Of a stretch of 64,000 bases of DNA, positions 46,385-57,958 are shown one piece after another. This DNA comes from Akebia trifoliata (lineage: Eukaryota > Streptophyta > Magnoliopsida > Ranunculales > Lardizabalaceae): positions 62,001-126,000 of the forward strand of contig JADQWC010000526.1 of the NCBI GenBank assembly GCA_017979445.1, given 5' to 3'. The position numbers were made by a program, and so were the translations under genes. Positions within the stretch are counted from its first letter, which is position 1; each line of letters begins with the position of its first letter. The notes under the pieces are model-generated. The model was not told the origin of the DNA, searched no databases, and was given only the letters and a program-made list of their open reading frames with translations.

Positions 46385-47516
46385 CCAATCATGATATAGT
46401 TGCTTTAGCTTTGTATATATATATATATATATTCATGTGTAATAGTTAAGTTTGCTGAAGACTAATATCTTGTCATGTAATTTTACTAGGTATTGAAGTT
46501 TGATGTAAGGTTTTTATGCTATGCACATAACTTGCAGTAGTGATGCTCATCTGTTTATAAGAAAATGGATTTGGATTGAAGTTACTCTTTGAGTGTTTAT
46601 TAAACGTTGTTTGAAGGCAATATATTGAAGTCATTCATAGTATTAATTATGATTTATTAACTTTCATAAGCCTACAACAGCGATAAAAAGAAATTGAAGA
46701 ATACAAAAAGGAAATTGGTAACAAGCATCACATTTGCTTTTGTCATGGAGGTAACGTACAACCCCAAAGAGTTTACCTATGATATTTCTATTATGGTTCG
46801 CCCCCATTAACAGCTATGTACTGTACTGATTTTTGTATTATAAAAGTTCCCATCCCTCGTACACTAATGTATTCTATTGTTAAAACACAATTGTGGTTTT
46901 ATATCAGAAGTCTAAATGTATTAGTAATGGTCTATAGAAATGTTTTTTTTTACTTTTCATATATTTCTTTCCCTACTTTTTACTTAAAGGGGTTCTAAGT
47001 TAACTATCGGCATCATCTTATGCTCTATCCCAAATATTGTGATTGGCAACATGAATCTTATTTTTCTATTTTCAATCTATCTTGGGTGATATATTCAGTT
47101 TTTTTTTTTTCTTATCGATGATATATTCAGTTAGTGTATGCATCTTGAAATGGGAGGATTCTCTTGACATATACACTTTGTTGTGTGGTGGGAGATTTGG
47201 AAGGAGAGAAACCAATGAATGTTTGTGAGTAAGGATGATGTGGATGATTATGTCTTAAAAACTAAGGCCTTGCTATATAGTTGGTCAAAGCTTTTCCATG
47301 TGTACAGGGGCGTCTTCTTCAATTAATGTATATAGATGAAAGACTTTGATTAAGGGAGGAGGATAGGGTGACATTGTTGGACCTCCTTGTTATAGGTGGT
47401 TGAGATGTCACCTCTAGCTCTCTCGCATGTTCTACCCGTCTACATTAAACTTCCTCTTAGCCTTAATGAGTTCAAATTTTGTAATGCTCACATTTTAATT
47501 AAATTCAACTTTTCAG

Positions 47517-47651
47517 GCCAAGAACAATTCTGCCACAGAAGGACCAAGTACCTTGAAATCTCCAGTCATTGATGCCGAAGTACTTCCAGATGATGATGAT
47601 GATGAACTAGACATGGATGAGTTAAATGAGCTGGAAGCAAGCCTATTTTAA
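47517..47651 (+). pseudogene. Captured acidic C-terminal exon, gene unknown
   Basis: After a TTTTCAG acceptor, 44 codons run to a TAA: AKNNSATEGPSTLKSPVIDA, then EVLPDDDDDELDMDELNELE and ASLF. The acidic tail is well ordered and not low-quality noise. I recall similar tails in plant proteins but cannot name the family with confidence. It is the last exon on the + strand of CACTA-2. Confidence 0.5.
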
Positions 47652-49659
47652 TGTGGCCAACAATTCTATCGAAGAGGAAATCATTTGCATGTCCAGAATT
47701 TTTTTTTTTTTTTTGGTTCTCAAGTGACCTTTTTGATGTATTGATTTTCGGTTCAATAGGTGGTTAAGAACTTAGTTTGATACAAGAGTTTCCGTATTTA
47801 AAAATTAAAATGTTATGTGTGAGTGAAAACATCGTTATTGGTTCACTCAAATATCAGAATTGAATGGAAATTAATGGATTTTTTCTATTAAGTTAATTTT
47901 CAAGTCTACCTATTTTTTGAAAAATACTTATTATATGTGTCCTTGAAAAATGTTTCTTGTGTTAATAGAAGTGTAGCAAGAAGACATGGTTCCTCATTAG
48001 TTGAACATAATGCTATTAAGGCGTATACAGACTCCATAATGACAGTTTGAGGTACTTTCTTGAGATCCCAACATCTTCATGTTTGATGGTAATTATCAGT
48101 AAGTCCCATTGAGCTTACTGCATTACTTGACTGATTATTGTTCTTACCCATTGATTCAGTATATGTTTGCGTCATGGATATTCATAATTTTACTGAGTCG
48201 TGTTGGAATGACCTCAAGATTGGACTTTATGTTGAACATCTTGACGTGAAAGTGGATAAAAATCGTAGATGCTTTTTCACTTATATCTCAAAGAAAAGAT
48301 CTATGGTGCACACCCGGATGTAAAAGTGTATGGGAACCATAGATACTTTCCTCGAGATACAAGTGAAAAAGCATCTATGATTCCTATCCACTTTCACGTT
48401 AAGATGTGGGATACGGGGTCCAATCTTGTGATCAGTCCAGCTAAGTACACGCTTTGTTGGCGGTCCTTGGGCTTACCTTGTGGCATAAAAATAAAACAAA
48501 AACATGATCCAGTGCTTCGATGATGTAGAGGATGAAATTCCATGAGCTTTCATAAACTAAATATTTAAAAAAAAAATTATTTTTCATTTCAAATTTAAAT
48601 TTAGGAGTACCGTGGAGGTTCGGTGGCCATAAGATCCAATTTCTTTCTTTTTTATTTTATCTGAGTTTTTCCAAGAAATTTAGAGGTGTCGGATTGCCAA
48701 TGTGGTAATCCATTTTTGCAAAACAACCCTCAGGAAAACTTAAAATCTTATTAAACTAAGTAAGGAAAGTGTTTTTCATAATATTAAACTGTCCAAATCA
48801 TGGGTCATACATGGAAAATTTTACGCGTTCTTAAAGCATTTAATCCTAACCTCAAATCAATTAATTTTTCGAGTGGTTAGAAATGCATGGAAGGAGGTCG
48901 TAATCCAAAAAAAAAAAAATACATGGAAGGAGTTATTCTATTTTAAGGAAAATTATTTAGGGTGTGTTTGATTAACAAAATCCTTATATTAGAGAGATTA
49001 TATTGTCACACCAACTTTTGCTTAGGATGTTCTTAGTAAAAGTGGGTGTGGCAATAGAAACTCTCATTTATACGTATTCAAACGAAAGGTACCCCTCAAA
49101 TTGATCTTGAATGTTTGGTTGTTTATATTTTGTATCACTATACAAGAAGAATTTTGTTTTTTAGATTATGAAGGGTATAATAGTCATTTGATAATAATAA
49201 TTTCTCTTCTCTTCTCTTATGAATCCTAACCAAACAGGAGAAACATGATTTTTTCTCTTCTCTTCTCTTTCAATCCAAACAGGGTGAAGAGAAACTTCCC
49301 TTCCCTTCCCTTCCCTTCCCTTCCCTTAATGAGTTTCTCTTCCCTCCCCTTCCCTCAATCCAAACACAGCGTAAGGGAGCGACTGAGAGAGAAAGAGATG
49401 AGATCGAGAGAAAAACTGAGGGGGAGAGTTCGATCGAGGAAGTGACCGAGAGAGAGAGAGAGATGAGATCGAGAGAGAGAGATTGAGAAAGAGAGTTTGA
49501 GGGAACGGCTGAGAGTGAGAGAGATGAGACGGAGATTAAGATGTTTAAAACTCGAGTAAAACGGCTTTAAAACCTAAAACGGCTTAATACCGTTTGTAAA
49601 TAAAAACGGCTTAATACCGTTTTAATTGCCTGTTCCTATTTTACAATTTTTTTGTAGTG
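47652..49659. other. CACTA-2 right part, non-coding
   Basis: No gene. It holds foldback F4 (48208-48437), the purine/pyrimidine block 49200-49375 and GA-rich DNA (49380-49530), then the right subterminal repeats. Confidence 0.6.
48208..48437. repeat. Foldback element F4 (diverged, inside CACTA-2)
   Basis: It is related to F1-F3 by AATGACCTCAAGATTGGAC at the left and TCCAATCTTGTGATCAGTCC at the right. It has an extra internal repeat (GTAAAAGTGTATGGGAACCA), which gives a longer, imperfect stem. Confidence 0.7.
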
Positions 49660-49662
49660 GTC

Positions 49663-50530
49663 ATCATGGTTGTCGTTGCTTGTCGTAAAAAGCCTCCTCA
49701 CTGTATGTATCATCGACGGCCAACTATTACAAAAATCATCGTTGAATACCAAAAGGAATTGGACCTATAGCGACAGCCGCAAGTGGTCGTCGCTATAGCA
49801 TTATTATTTTTTTTAAATGAGATCTTTAGCTACGGTAGTGGCCATCGCTATTAGAACAACTTTTGAAAAAAAAAGTGATTTTACACATACCCCATCACTT
49901 CTTTATGAATATTGGAGATAGCCCTGTGTTTTAAAATTGATGACATGCCTGCTTTCATGATTCAAATGCCCCTCATTGTTTTCAGCCCCTTTTACATGCA
50001 ATTTGCACCTTCACTAGTTAGTCAACAAATTCACCTATATTGATAAGTTCTCTGATTTGCTACATAATGAACATGAACTCAAATCTCGAACTGATAACAA
50101 AAAGAAGTCGTTGTCCTTATAAGAAACGAACTCCTTGTTCTAGCACGCCAAGCAACCCTGCATTTTAGTGACGACCAAATCCATCCCCCAGAAACCCTGC
50201 ACAATATTAGTTATATAAACAGATTGATAGATAAAGAAGTATGGATTTGCTTTGAAAGTCAAGCTCTTTCTAAGCTTTTTAAAATGTTAAAACTTATAAA
50301 AGGAGAGAGGAAATAAGATTATATAAGAGAGAATCAAACGAGACACAAATTAGGGTGCAACAAAAGCACATAAAGATAAAACTATGAAAGTACCTTTGTC
50401 CTCACTTCACACATGGTTTTCTCTGCCTCCAAAGCATGGTGCTTCGCCTCTAATTTTGAATAAAACTACAAGAGCAATAGAGACAAGAAAAAAACCAAAA
50501 AGTGCCGTAAAATTTATATTTCAAGTAATA
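49663..50530. mobile_element. Right remainder of the outer CACTA-like element
   Basis: Subterminal-type motifs (GCGACAGCCGC, CGTCGCTATAG, GGCCATCGCTATTAG) lie at 49770-49855. Then follows AT-rich DNA with one captured exon at 50394-50465, up to the point where RLK-3 homology begins (about 50540). No CACTA terminus was found, so this side may be truncated. Confidence 0.5.
50394..50465 (-). pseudogene. Captured exon of a WVD2-like TPX2-domain protein
   Basis: A 24-codon exon bounded by AG and GT (GTACTTTC) reads FYSKLEAKHHALEAEKTMCE VRTK. It matches the start of the TPX2 microtubule-binding domain in plant WVD2-like proteins (FY.KLEEKHQALEAEK..CE.RTKEE). Only this exon was found. Confidence 0.65.
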
Positions 50531-50663
50531 TGAAAGAAAATGATTTTCCTGATATGTCTAGATTTCTCTAACCTAATATAATCTCGAAAAGTGTCATTCC
50601 ATAGCTGTAAACATCGACTTTGGGTGTGATAGGTACACTTGAAATCCATTCTGGGGCAAGATA

Positions 50664-51184
50664 TGTTTGTAAAAAACTATGAACATAATAGACATGGATC
50701 TAGGATTTAATCTTGAACAAACAATCGAATCGAAAAACAATAATAGTAAAATACCTGGATTCACTTTTTCGATTATCCGCGAAGAATACGTTTATCATGA
50801 TCTGCGAAGACTAGGTGCACTATCCCTTTTGGTGATGGGAATCTTTATCTCAATAATAGAATAATCTGTGTGTAGAGAGGGTGGGGGTGGGGGTGGGGGT
50901 GGGGGGGGGGGGACGACTACCTATTTATAAAGAGGATACTAGATTTTTTACCCATCGTAGAATTCTAGTATTAGGTGAATACCACTTAAACTTTCATAGG
51001 ATGTTCACTAACCCATCATATTTGATGTTGGTAACCAATGCGAGACCACAAATATGATTTTCAATTTTACCCTTAATGTTTTGAACAAATTACAATCTAG
51101 TATTTATATAAAATTTGTATATGTGAATAGACCACAAAATAATTTTAATAATGAAAATAATAATAATAAATAATAATTCTAACA
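50664..51184 (-). repeat. Copia C 3' LTR
   Basis: This 521-bp LTR is TGTTAGAATTATT...ACAAACA on the minus strand. It differs from the other LTR mainly by an expanded G tract (50881-50912) and a missing CAACTCTGCCTACAC-like block. Confidence 0.93.
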
Positions 51185-51798
51185 ATCTCCCACTTGGCCT
51201 TCACATATACCTTTTGATTAAAATGACTCTCTAGATTGTTACCTTTTGAATAATCGAGTGCATTCTTTTGAAAAATAATTGTTCAAAACTATAGATAATC
51301 TTTAACTGTCACCTTCATTCAAAGATACTCCTAATGATGGATCATGGATGTAACAAAGTGCTCATTTGTCAACCTTAAGACAGTTCCATGGTCTCAAAAC
51401 TAGTACCATCAATGAATTCAGGAGTTTACCTTTACGGGAACTTTCTTTGTGGTATTAGGGCAATGTACACTCCTTAATGTAGTTTGTATGTACATTCCCT
51501 AGGTGTCCAGCTTCATACTCATTGTATGTCATTCTGATATCTTACTAGCAACCAACTATATGATATTACATCACCTTTTTATCCAGAATGAAGATTTCAT
51601 CAACATGATGCCAAGTCATGTCTAGTCCAAGTATTTTTTTTTCAACACTTTACGAGTACATCTACTCACAGGCAAAGATGACATGTATACACAATAATGC
51701 ATAAATAATGACTAGTCATAATCAATTTCTTTAAGCATCAATAAATAGTCTATCAAGAATATAAATGAATCAAAACAAACATAAAATAAACTCAACAC

Positions 51799-52980
51799 TT
51801 AAATAACATGAACAAATGACATGATAACTCCCATACGAGTCACATGTTCATTGAAAATCTTTGGCGGGAGTCCTTTTGTGAGATGATCAGTTATCATATT
51901 GCTAGAATCTATCTTGGTAATCTCGATCAATTCTTCACGAGTCTTTTTACATACTAAAAGGTACTTTATTTCGATGTGCTTGTTTCCTCTGGTTACTCTT
52001 TCATTCTTTGCAAAATTAATAGCAGCCTTGTTATCACAATAGATAACAATAGGTCTATCAATGAAATTCACAATCTTTAATTCACCGATAAAATTCTTTA
52101 ACCAATTGGCTTGACAGGTTGCTTCATAACATCCAATAAACTCTGAATACATGGTCGAATATGTTAGAATGGTCTGTTTTGAGCTTTTCCATGAAATAGC
52201 TCCATACCCAAGTATGAAAATATAACCTGAAGTAGACTTCAAGCTATCACGACATCCAGTATGATCTGCATCAGAATAACCAACAACTTGAAGCTTACTC
52301 AATCTTCTGTATACTAACATAAAATCTTTTGTTCTCTGCAAATATCGAAGTACTTTCTTTACTACTTTCCAATGAGCAATATCGGGGTTCTGCTAATATC
52401 TCCCAAGCATACCAACAATGTAACTGATATCGGGTCGGATGTAAATCATTGCAAACATAAGACTTCCGACTGCTGAGGCATATTCTGATGCATCGACCTC
52501 CATCTTCTCAAACTTGTTCTTGGGATACTGATATTGGTTGAATACATCTCCTTTTACCACAAGAGCCTCACCAAGAGTATATTTATCCATACAAAATCTT
52601 TTGAATACCTTTTCAATGTATGCCTTCTGTGACAAACCCAAAAACCCAACCTGTCTATCTCTGTGAATTTTAATCCCTAGAACATATTGAGCATCCCCCA
52701 TATCTTTCATATCAAATTTTTTGACAGAAAAGACTTTGTATCACACAAGAGATGAACATCATTGCTTGTCAACAATATATTATCAACGTAAAGTATAAGA
52801 ATGATGAATCAACTCCTACTCATCTTGAGATATATGCACTTGACGATATTTTCTTTAAATTCACATCCAGTCACCACTTGATCAAATTTCAAGTACAACT
52901 GTCTTGATGCTTGTTTCAACCCATATATTGATCTTTTCAACTTGCAGACAAGATATTCTCTTTTATCAACTTTAAAACCA
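51799..52980 (-). pseudogene. Copia C reverse transcriptase C-terminus and RNase H
   Basis: RNase H at 51799-52341 (YSDADHTGCRDSLKSTSGYI, and SEFIGCYEATCQANWLKNF) is open. The RT thumb/connection at 52393-52710 (MKDMGDAQYVLGIKIHRDR, LSQKAYIEKVFKRF) is separated from it by a stop near 52392. Upstream, RT palm sequence (LYVDN/D-like region near 52780 and 52860-52960) is out of frame. These would copy the element RNA; the frame breaks make it inactive. Confidence 0.85.
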
Positions 52981-53138
52981 TCAGGTTATGCCATGTAAAT
53001 CTCTCGACCTTACATTCTGAATCTCTTTTAATTTTCATACTTCATTCTTTTTCATAGATCTCAATTCTTCTTTCATTGCTTCCTATCAGAATTGAGATTT
53101 ATTTTAGTTCATGACTTCTTTTAATGTTGAAGGATCAT

Positions 53139-53520
53139 CTACATCACCTTTGATAGCATCTCCTTCTTGAAAGTATACCTCATAATCATCTGTAATAGCG
53201 GGTCTGCGTTCTCAATAGATCTCCTAATGGGAATGATAGGTTGTGGACCTGCGACTACCACCGCTTGAGGATTGGGTTCTGGTTGGATTGTTGTATCTTC
53301 TTCTATAACGACTGTATGGACAGGTGAAGCCACCGAATGAGGCAAAGGTTGCGGAATAAAACATATTGGTGGATCACTACGTTTCTCTTCAAATGTAATT
53401 TTCCTTCGCTTTTCATTCATACTATTTTGATCATATTCAAGAAATCTAGTACGATTAGTTTCAACAATCTCCATATGTCTCAACGGACAGAAAATTTATA
53501 ACCCTTCGATCTCTCGGGAT
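53139..53520 (-). pseudogene. Copia C integrase C-terminal and linker remnant
   Basis: It begins with GYPERSKGYKF-like codons (about 53490-53520), typical of the end of copia integrase. It continues as a 114-codon frame with RFLEYDQNSMNEKRRKITFE and a Pro-rich linker before the reverse transcriptase. The HHCC and DDE core regions are missing, because only about 150 bp separates this from the gag zinc knuckle. Confidence 0.75.
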
Positions 53521-53659
53521 AACCAAAGAAGTGACAAGTCATCATTCGAGGATCAAGTTTTTTTTATTTTAAAGATTGTACAGTTTTGCCTCGGTAAGAC
53601 AGCAAAACATGAAGATGGCTAAGGCTCTATTTCTTGCTGACGAACCCTTTCTAGATTCT

Positions 53660-54502
53660 TTTGCACCCAATTCTTATAAGTAAAACAATCCCTCTTCATG
53701 TGTCTCTTCTTCTTACAAAACCAGCAATCTTCATTATCTATTTTCCTAGCCCATGTCTTTTTCTTGATTGTTTTATGATTCTTGAAACCTTTGAATCCAT
53801 TTTCTTGCTAAAGTTTTTGTTGCGACCTTTCTTGAAACTCTTATTAGTGAAAATTTTATTGTTACTTGCGTGAATTGCCAAGTTTGCTGACACAACCTTC
53901 GAACCTCTTAAACTTACCTCCTTAGTGACACAAAGGGTAATTAGCTGATTTAGATCCCATTTAGTTTCTTGTACACTGTAATTGACTTTAAAAGTGTCAA
54001 GAGATTAAGGCAGAGATAAAATTGTTATGTGAACCAAAAGGTCATCTTCAAAATAATCTCTTCCTCATGGAAACCAATGACGAGCTTTGACATCTTCAGA
54101 ATATGTTCCCGCACATTTTCTTTATCATCATACTTCAGATTCATTAACTGACCCAAATACTCATACTGAACAGATCTATTTATTTTCATAAATTTTTTAT
54201 TGATGATCTGCAACAGTTCCTTAGCTGTATTTGTGGTCTGAATACCATCTCGAAAAGTCCTATTAATAGATGCTCTAATGATCATCATAGACAATCTATT
54301 AGCCTTTTTTCATTTAGTAAAATGGGTCTTCACCAACTCCATAGAATTTGGAAGTGGAGCTGGTGGTATGTCCTCAAAGAGAGCAAAATCAAAATCTATG
54401 CATTCCAGCAAGATGTTAATATTCATCCTCTAGGATAAATAATTAGAACCATTAAGGGGCTCAATCCCTACCAAACTCTTTTAAATCAATGACGTATCCA
54501 TA
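53660..54502 (-). pseudogene. Copia C gag with zinc knuckle
   Basis: The start codon is near 54502 (MDTSLI), with a stop six codons later and another near 54310. The middle part 54025-54294 reads SVQYEYLGQLMNLKYDDKEN, a UBN2-type gag segment. A CCHC zinc knuckle CWFCKKKRHMKRDC is at about 53690-53732. It would package element RNA. Confidence 0.8.
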
Positions 54503-56040
54503 GCTGCAATAACATATAGTCAAACATTAATATATACTGTGAGATTCAATTCTTTTAATTCGTACCAGGTTTTGGTCGAATCGTTTCAGAGTATTTTATT
54601 AAGGGTAAAACTTTCCACTCTGCAGGTACAAACAAGTCTCATCATCATGTTGGAGTTCGCACATAGATCTAGCCACTCATGTTCCAGTTCAATCCAGACA
54701 CTATCCACACCTTTAGGCAGAAGTTAGTGATTTCATGCAAAATAGTGCCACAAAGTGATCTTAGTGAAACACTAAGTCTAAGAATTCAAGAACCCGTAAT
54801 TTCTATAAAACGGTCACCTTTAGGCAGACTACAATTCTATTTCCATCACGTTCTTTGAACGATCACTCAAAAATGTCTTCCTAAACCCCTATAGGTAAGA
54901 CTTATACCCTAACATATCTAAATTTGCTTTCTAATTATTCTTATTTTGCATGTAGGTATATTAAAAAATAACAACTAAATTTTCAATATAAAAGAAAGCA
55001 ATTATAGATATATTCTCCAAAAGGGTACAACTAAATCTGAACTTTACTGTTATTTGTTGCTGTCAACGAATTATTTTAACAATTTTACTAAATAGATCTC
55101 AAAAAAATATTCAAAATGGACTCTTGTTTTGTCAAAATCAGAGTTAAAACGAATTAGTTATCATTTTTCAAAGTTTTTAAAGGAAAAAAATGGTTTTCTA
55201 TGGTCTGGTTCACGTTTGAACCAACTGAACCGGTTCGGATAGACCGGTTTGACTCAAATCGGGTCAAATGTTGACCTTAATGAGTCGGTTAAACGGGTCG
55301 GTTCGAGTCTGAAACGTGTTTAACCCAATAGAATTTAAAATGGGCTTAGCCCAAAACTGATGAAATATAAACTGAATCGGGCTTAGCCCAACTAAATAAT
55401 GAACGGGCTTGGCCCAACAAAACCCAAAGCCCAATCGAATGAACAGTCGTCTTCTTCATCAAGAAGAAGATCGACTGTCAAACCCTAGTCGCGCCGCCAC
55501 CCAAACGCCGACCGGTAGGGCTGATCTCCGACGTCGGACGGCTTAAACGGCCACCGAAAATCGTCCGGTAACCTCCGATTGAAAACCCCATGACTGGTTT
55601 TGTTAGAATCGAAGAGTTTCAAAATTTTTTTTATTCGGTTTAAATAGATCTAAAAGCTCTTCGATTAGATCTATGTTTTCAGAGTCTCACAAGAGATTTA
55701 GCACATTTATTCGGTTTCAGAATTTCTTTGATTTTAAATCAATAACGATAGAAACAATTTAATAGGTTCAGCCTATGAAGATTTTCCTGCCGTTCCGATC
55801 ATTGCAGAGATTCGAACTTGAATAGAAAATTATTGTTTGGTTCTTATCGATTGGCAAAACGAGATTGAAAATCTCTGCCTTCATTAATCTTCTTTGAAGA
55901 AATAAAAATGGGAGATTTTATTTTCAAATAAATCGACTTTAATAAATCGATTTTAACTAAATAAATAATATTTATTTTAAAATATAAATCTATTCGACTC
56001 AGATTTAATCAAACAGTTTTGAATAAAAACAAATCCAAAC
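54503..56040 (-). other. Copia C untranslated leader (about 1.5 kb)
   Basis: Unusually long region between the primer-binding site and gag with no ORF of note. It has GGGCTAAGCCC-type palindromic repeats (55330-55430) and a GC-rich patch with AAACCCTAG (55480-55570) that differs from the surrounding AT-rich DNA. Confidence 0.7.
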
Positions 56041-56056
56041 TGGCTCTGATACTGAT

Positions 56057-56562
56057 TGTTTGCAAAAAACTATGAACATAATAGACATGGATCTAGGATT
56101 TAATCTTGAACAAACAATCGAATCGAAAGCAATAATAGTAAAATACCTGGATTCGCTTTTTTGATTATCCGCGAAGAATACGTTGATCATGATCTGCGAA
56201 GAATAGGTGCACTACCCCAACTCTGCCTACACCTTTTGGTGATGGGAACCTCTATCTCAATAACAGAATAATCTGTGTGTAGAGAGGGGAGGACGACCAC
56301 TTATTTATAAAGAGGATACTAGATTTTCTGCCCATCGTAGAATTCTAGTATTAGGTGAATACCACTTAAACTTTCATAGGATGTTCACTAACCTATCATA
56401 TTTGATGTTGGTAACCATGCCAGACCACAAACATGATTTTCAATTTTGCTCTTAATGTTTTGAACAAATTACAATCCAGTATTTATATAAAATTTATATA
56501 TGTGAATAGGCACAAAAAAATTTTAATAATGAAAATAATAATAAAAAATAATAATTCCAACA
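56057..56562 (-). repeat. Copia C 5' LTR
   Basis: This 506-bp LTR pairs with 50664-51184. It ends at the TGTTGGAATTATT boundary with the target duplication AGATA, where RLK-3 coding sequence resumes (AACCTCTGGTTCC). Confidence 0.93.
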
Positions 56563-57958
56563 AGATAACCTCTGGTTCCTCTCATGGTGGTCAAAACCCA
56601 GCTGAAGTCCTTGCCAAAGAGCTCCGCTAGCCCAAAGTCTGCAACCTTAGGGCTAAACCCTGCATCCAACAATATGTTTTCTGGTTTGATGTCACAATGT
56701 AAGATGCAATCTCTACACTTGTCATGTAGATAAGCCAATCCTCTAGCCATACCGAGTGCAATCTGGTTTCTTGTTTTCTAGTCTAAGATGTTTGAATGCT
56801 TTGGAAACAAACAAGAATTTAGTGAACCATTTGGCATATAATCATAAACTAGCAACTTTTTATTGCATTGGGCACAAAACCCCCGAAGGCGAACCAGATT
56901 GGCATGTTGGATTATACCAAGGGTGCTCACTTCCATTCATAATTGTTTCTCTCCTTTTCCAAGGCATTCAAGTTTCTTCACAGTTATGTCAACTGAGTTG
57001 GGCAGTTTTCCTCTAAAAACAGAACCAAAACCTCCTTTCCCTAACATGTCGGAGAAGTTGTTCGTTGCCCTTGGAAGCTTCTTGTATGTGAAAGGGACCA
57101 AAGCACCCTCAACAGCCTCTACTGTACCAATGAACTCTCTCCTTGTACAATTCCAATAGATCACCAGAACAATACCCAAGAACAACCCCTGCAATTCCAC
57201 TCACAACCAATAGTGTCCTCATCTTTTTCTTGTCTTTGTAAGCTTTTGCCTCAGAATCTTTTCCATCACTTTCTTCCTTGGAGGTCAAATTAAACAGATC
57301 TCCATGCCATACCAAACATCTACCATCATAAACATACACTGTACAAGGACAATCTCTCAAGCAAGCTAATTTACCTTCTTTCTTATTCCCAACCTTGAAA
57401 CCTTTTTAATATTCAGGCAATCTCATGTTGGGCATCTTGTGTCCTCCAGGATCTTTTTTTCAAAACCTTGCAAACATGAACAATCAAAACGGGACCCCTT
57501 CTGATTACAACTACCGAAAGACTAACAATTAAAATTCTTGTCACACAACTTTGTAGGTTGACTCCAATAAAAAAGCCCATTGTCTACGTTCCTCGAACCA
57601 TGCGAAAAGCCTCAACTGGCCCCTGAAATCCAGCACCAATCTAGAAATAATCCAAGTGTTATAAGCAGAGTATGTAAAATTGGTCTCTCTCTCTCTCTCT
57701 CTCTCTTGTAACAAAGCTATAATTGAAGATATTTTTGATCTCATTTCAGTAATTAAGCTGAAAATCTGTCCATTTCAAGTCCCAGTAGTAAAGTACCTGT
57801 GAAAAAACTGACTACTTCCATCCGGGTCTATCTAGAAAGAGAGGATCGCTAGAAGAAGTCAAGCCATCTGATCTTCCCACTGTCAAGAAACACTGCTACG
57901 GTAGAATTAACAAGTTTCAACATTAAATATGTTGATCAGATTGGGATTTTGGACTTTT

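Larger units (their letters stand above)
36404..49659. mobile_element. CACTA-2: 13.3-kb CACTA transposon packed with host gene fragments
   Basis: The left end is CACTACAACAAATATGGC and the right end is ATTTTTTTGTAGTG. The 3-bp target duplication GTC is at 36401-36403 and 49660-49662. Subterminal repeats with AACGG and CCGTT occur at both ends (36424-36600; 49560-49622). No transposase is recognisable. Exons from about nine unrelated host genes fill it: minus-strand carrier, dynamin, SMC5 and an unknown on the left; plus-strand ACR, importin-5, HMA5-type ATPase and an acidic C-terminus on the right. It is therefore a non-autonomous Pack-CACTA-like element, mobilised in trans if at all. Confidence 0.88.
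50664..56562 (-). mobile_element. Copia C: Ty1/copia retrotransposon inserted in RLK-3
   Basis: LTRs are at 50664-51184 and 56057-56562. The perfect 5-bp target duplication AGATA is at 50659-50663 and 56563-56567. A primer-binding site (TATCAGAGCCA, minus strand, about 56041-56051) matches initiator tRNA-Met. A purine tract (AAGTGGGAGAT) lies at 51185-51196. Order on the minus strand: long leader (54503-56040), gag from 54502, zinc knuckle, integrase C-terminal remnant, reverse transcriptase, RNase H. Protease and most of integrase are deleted. The LTRs are close to identical apart from two indels, so this is a fairly recent, defective insertion. Confidence 0.95.
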
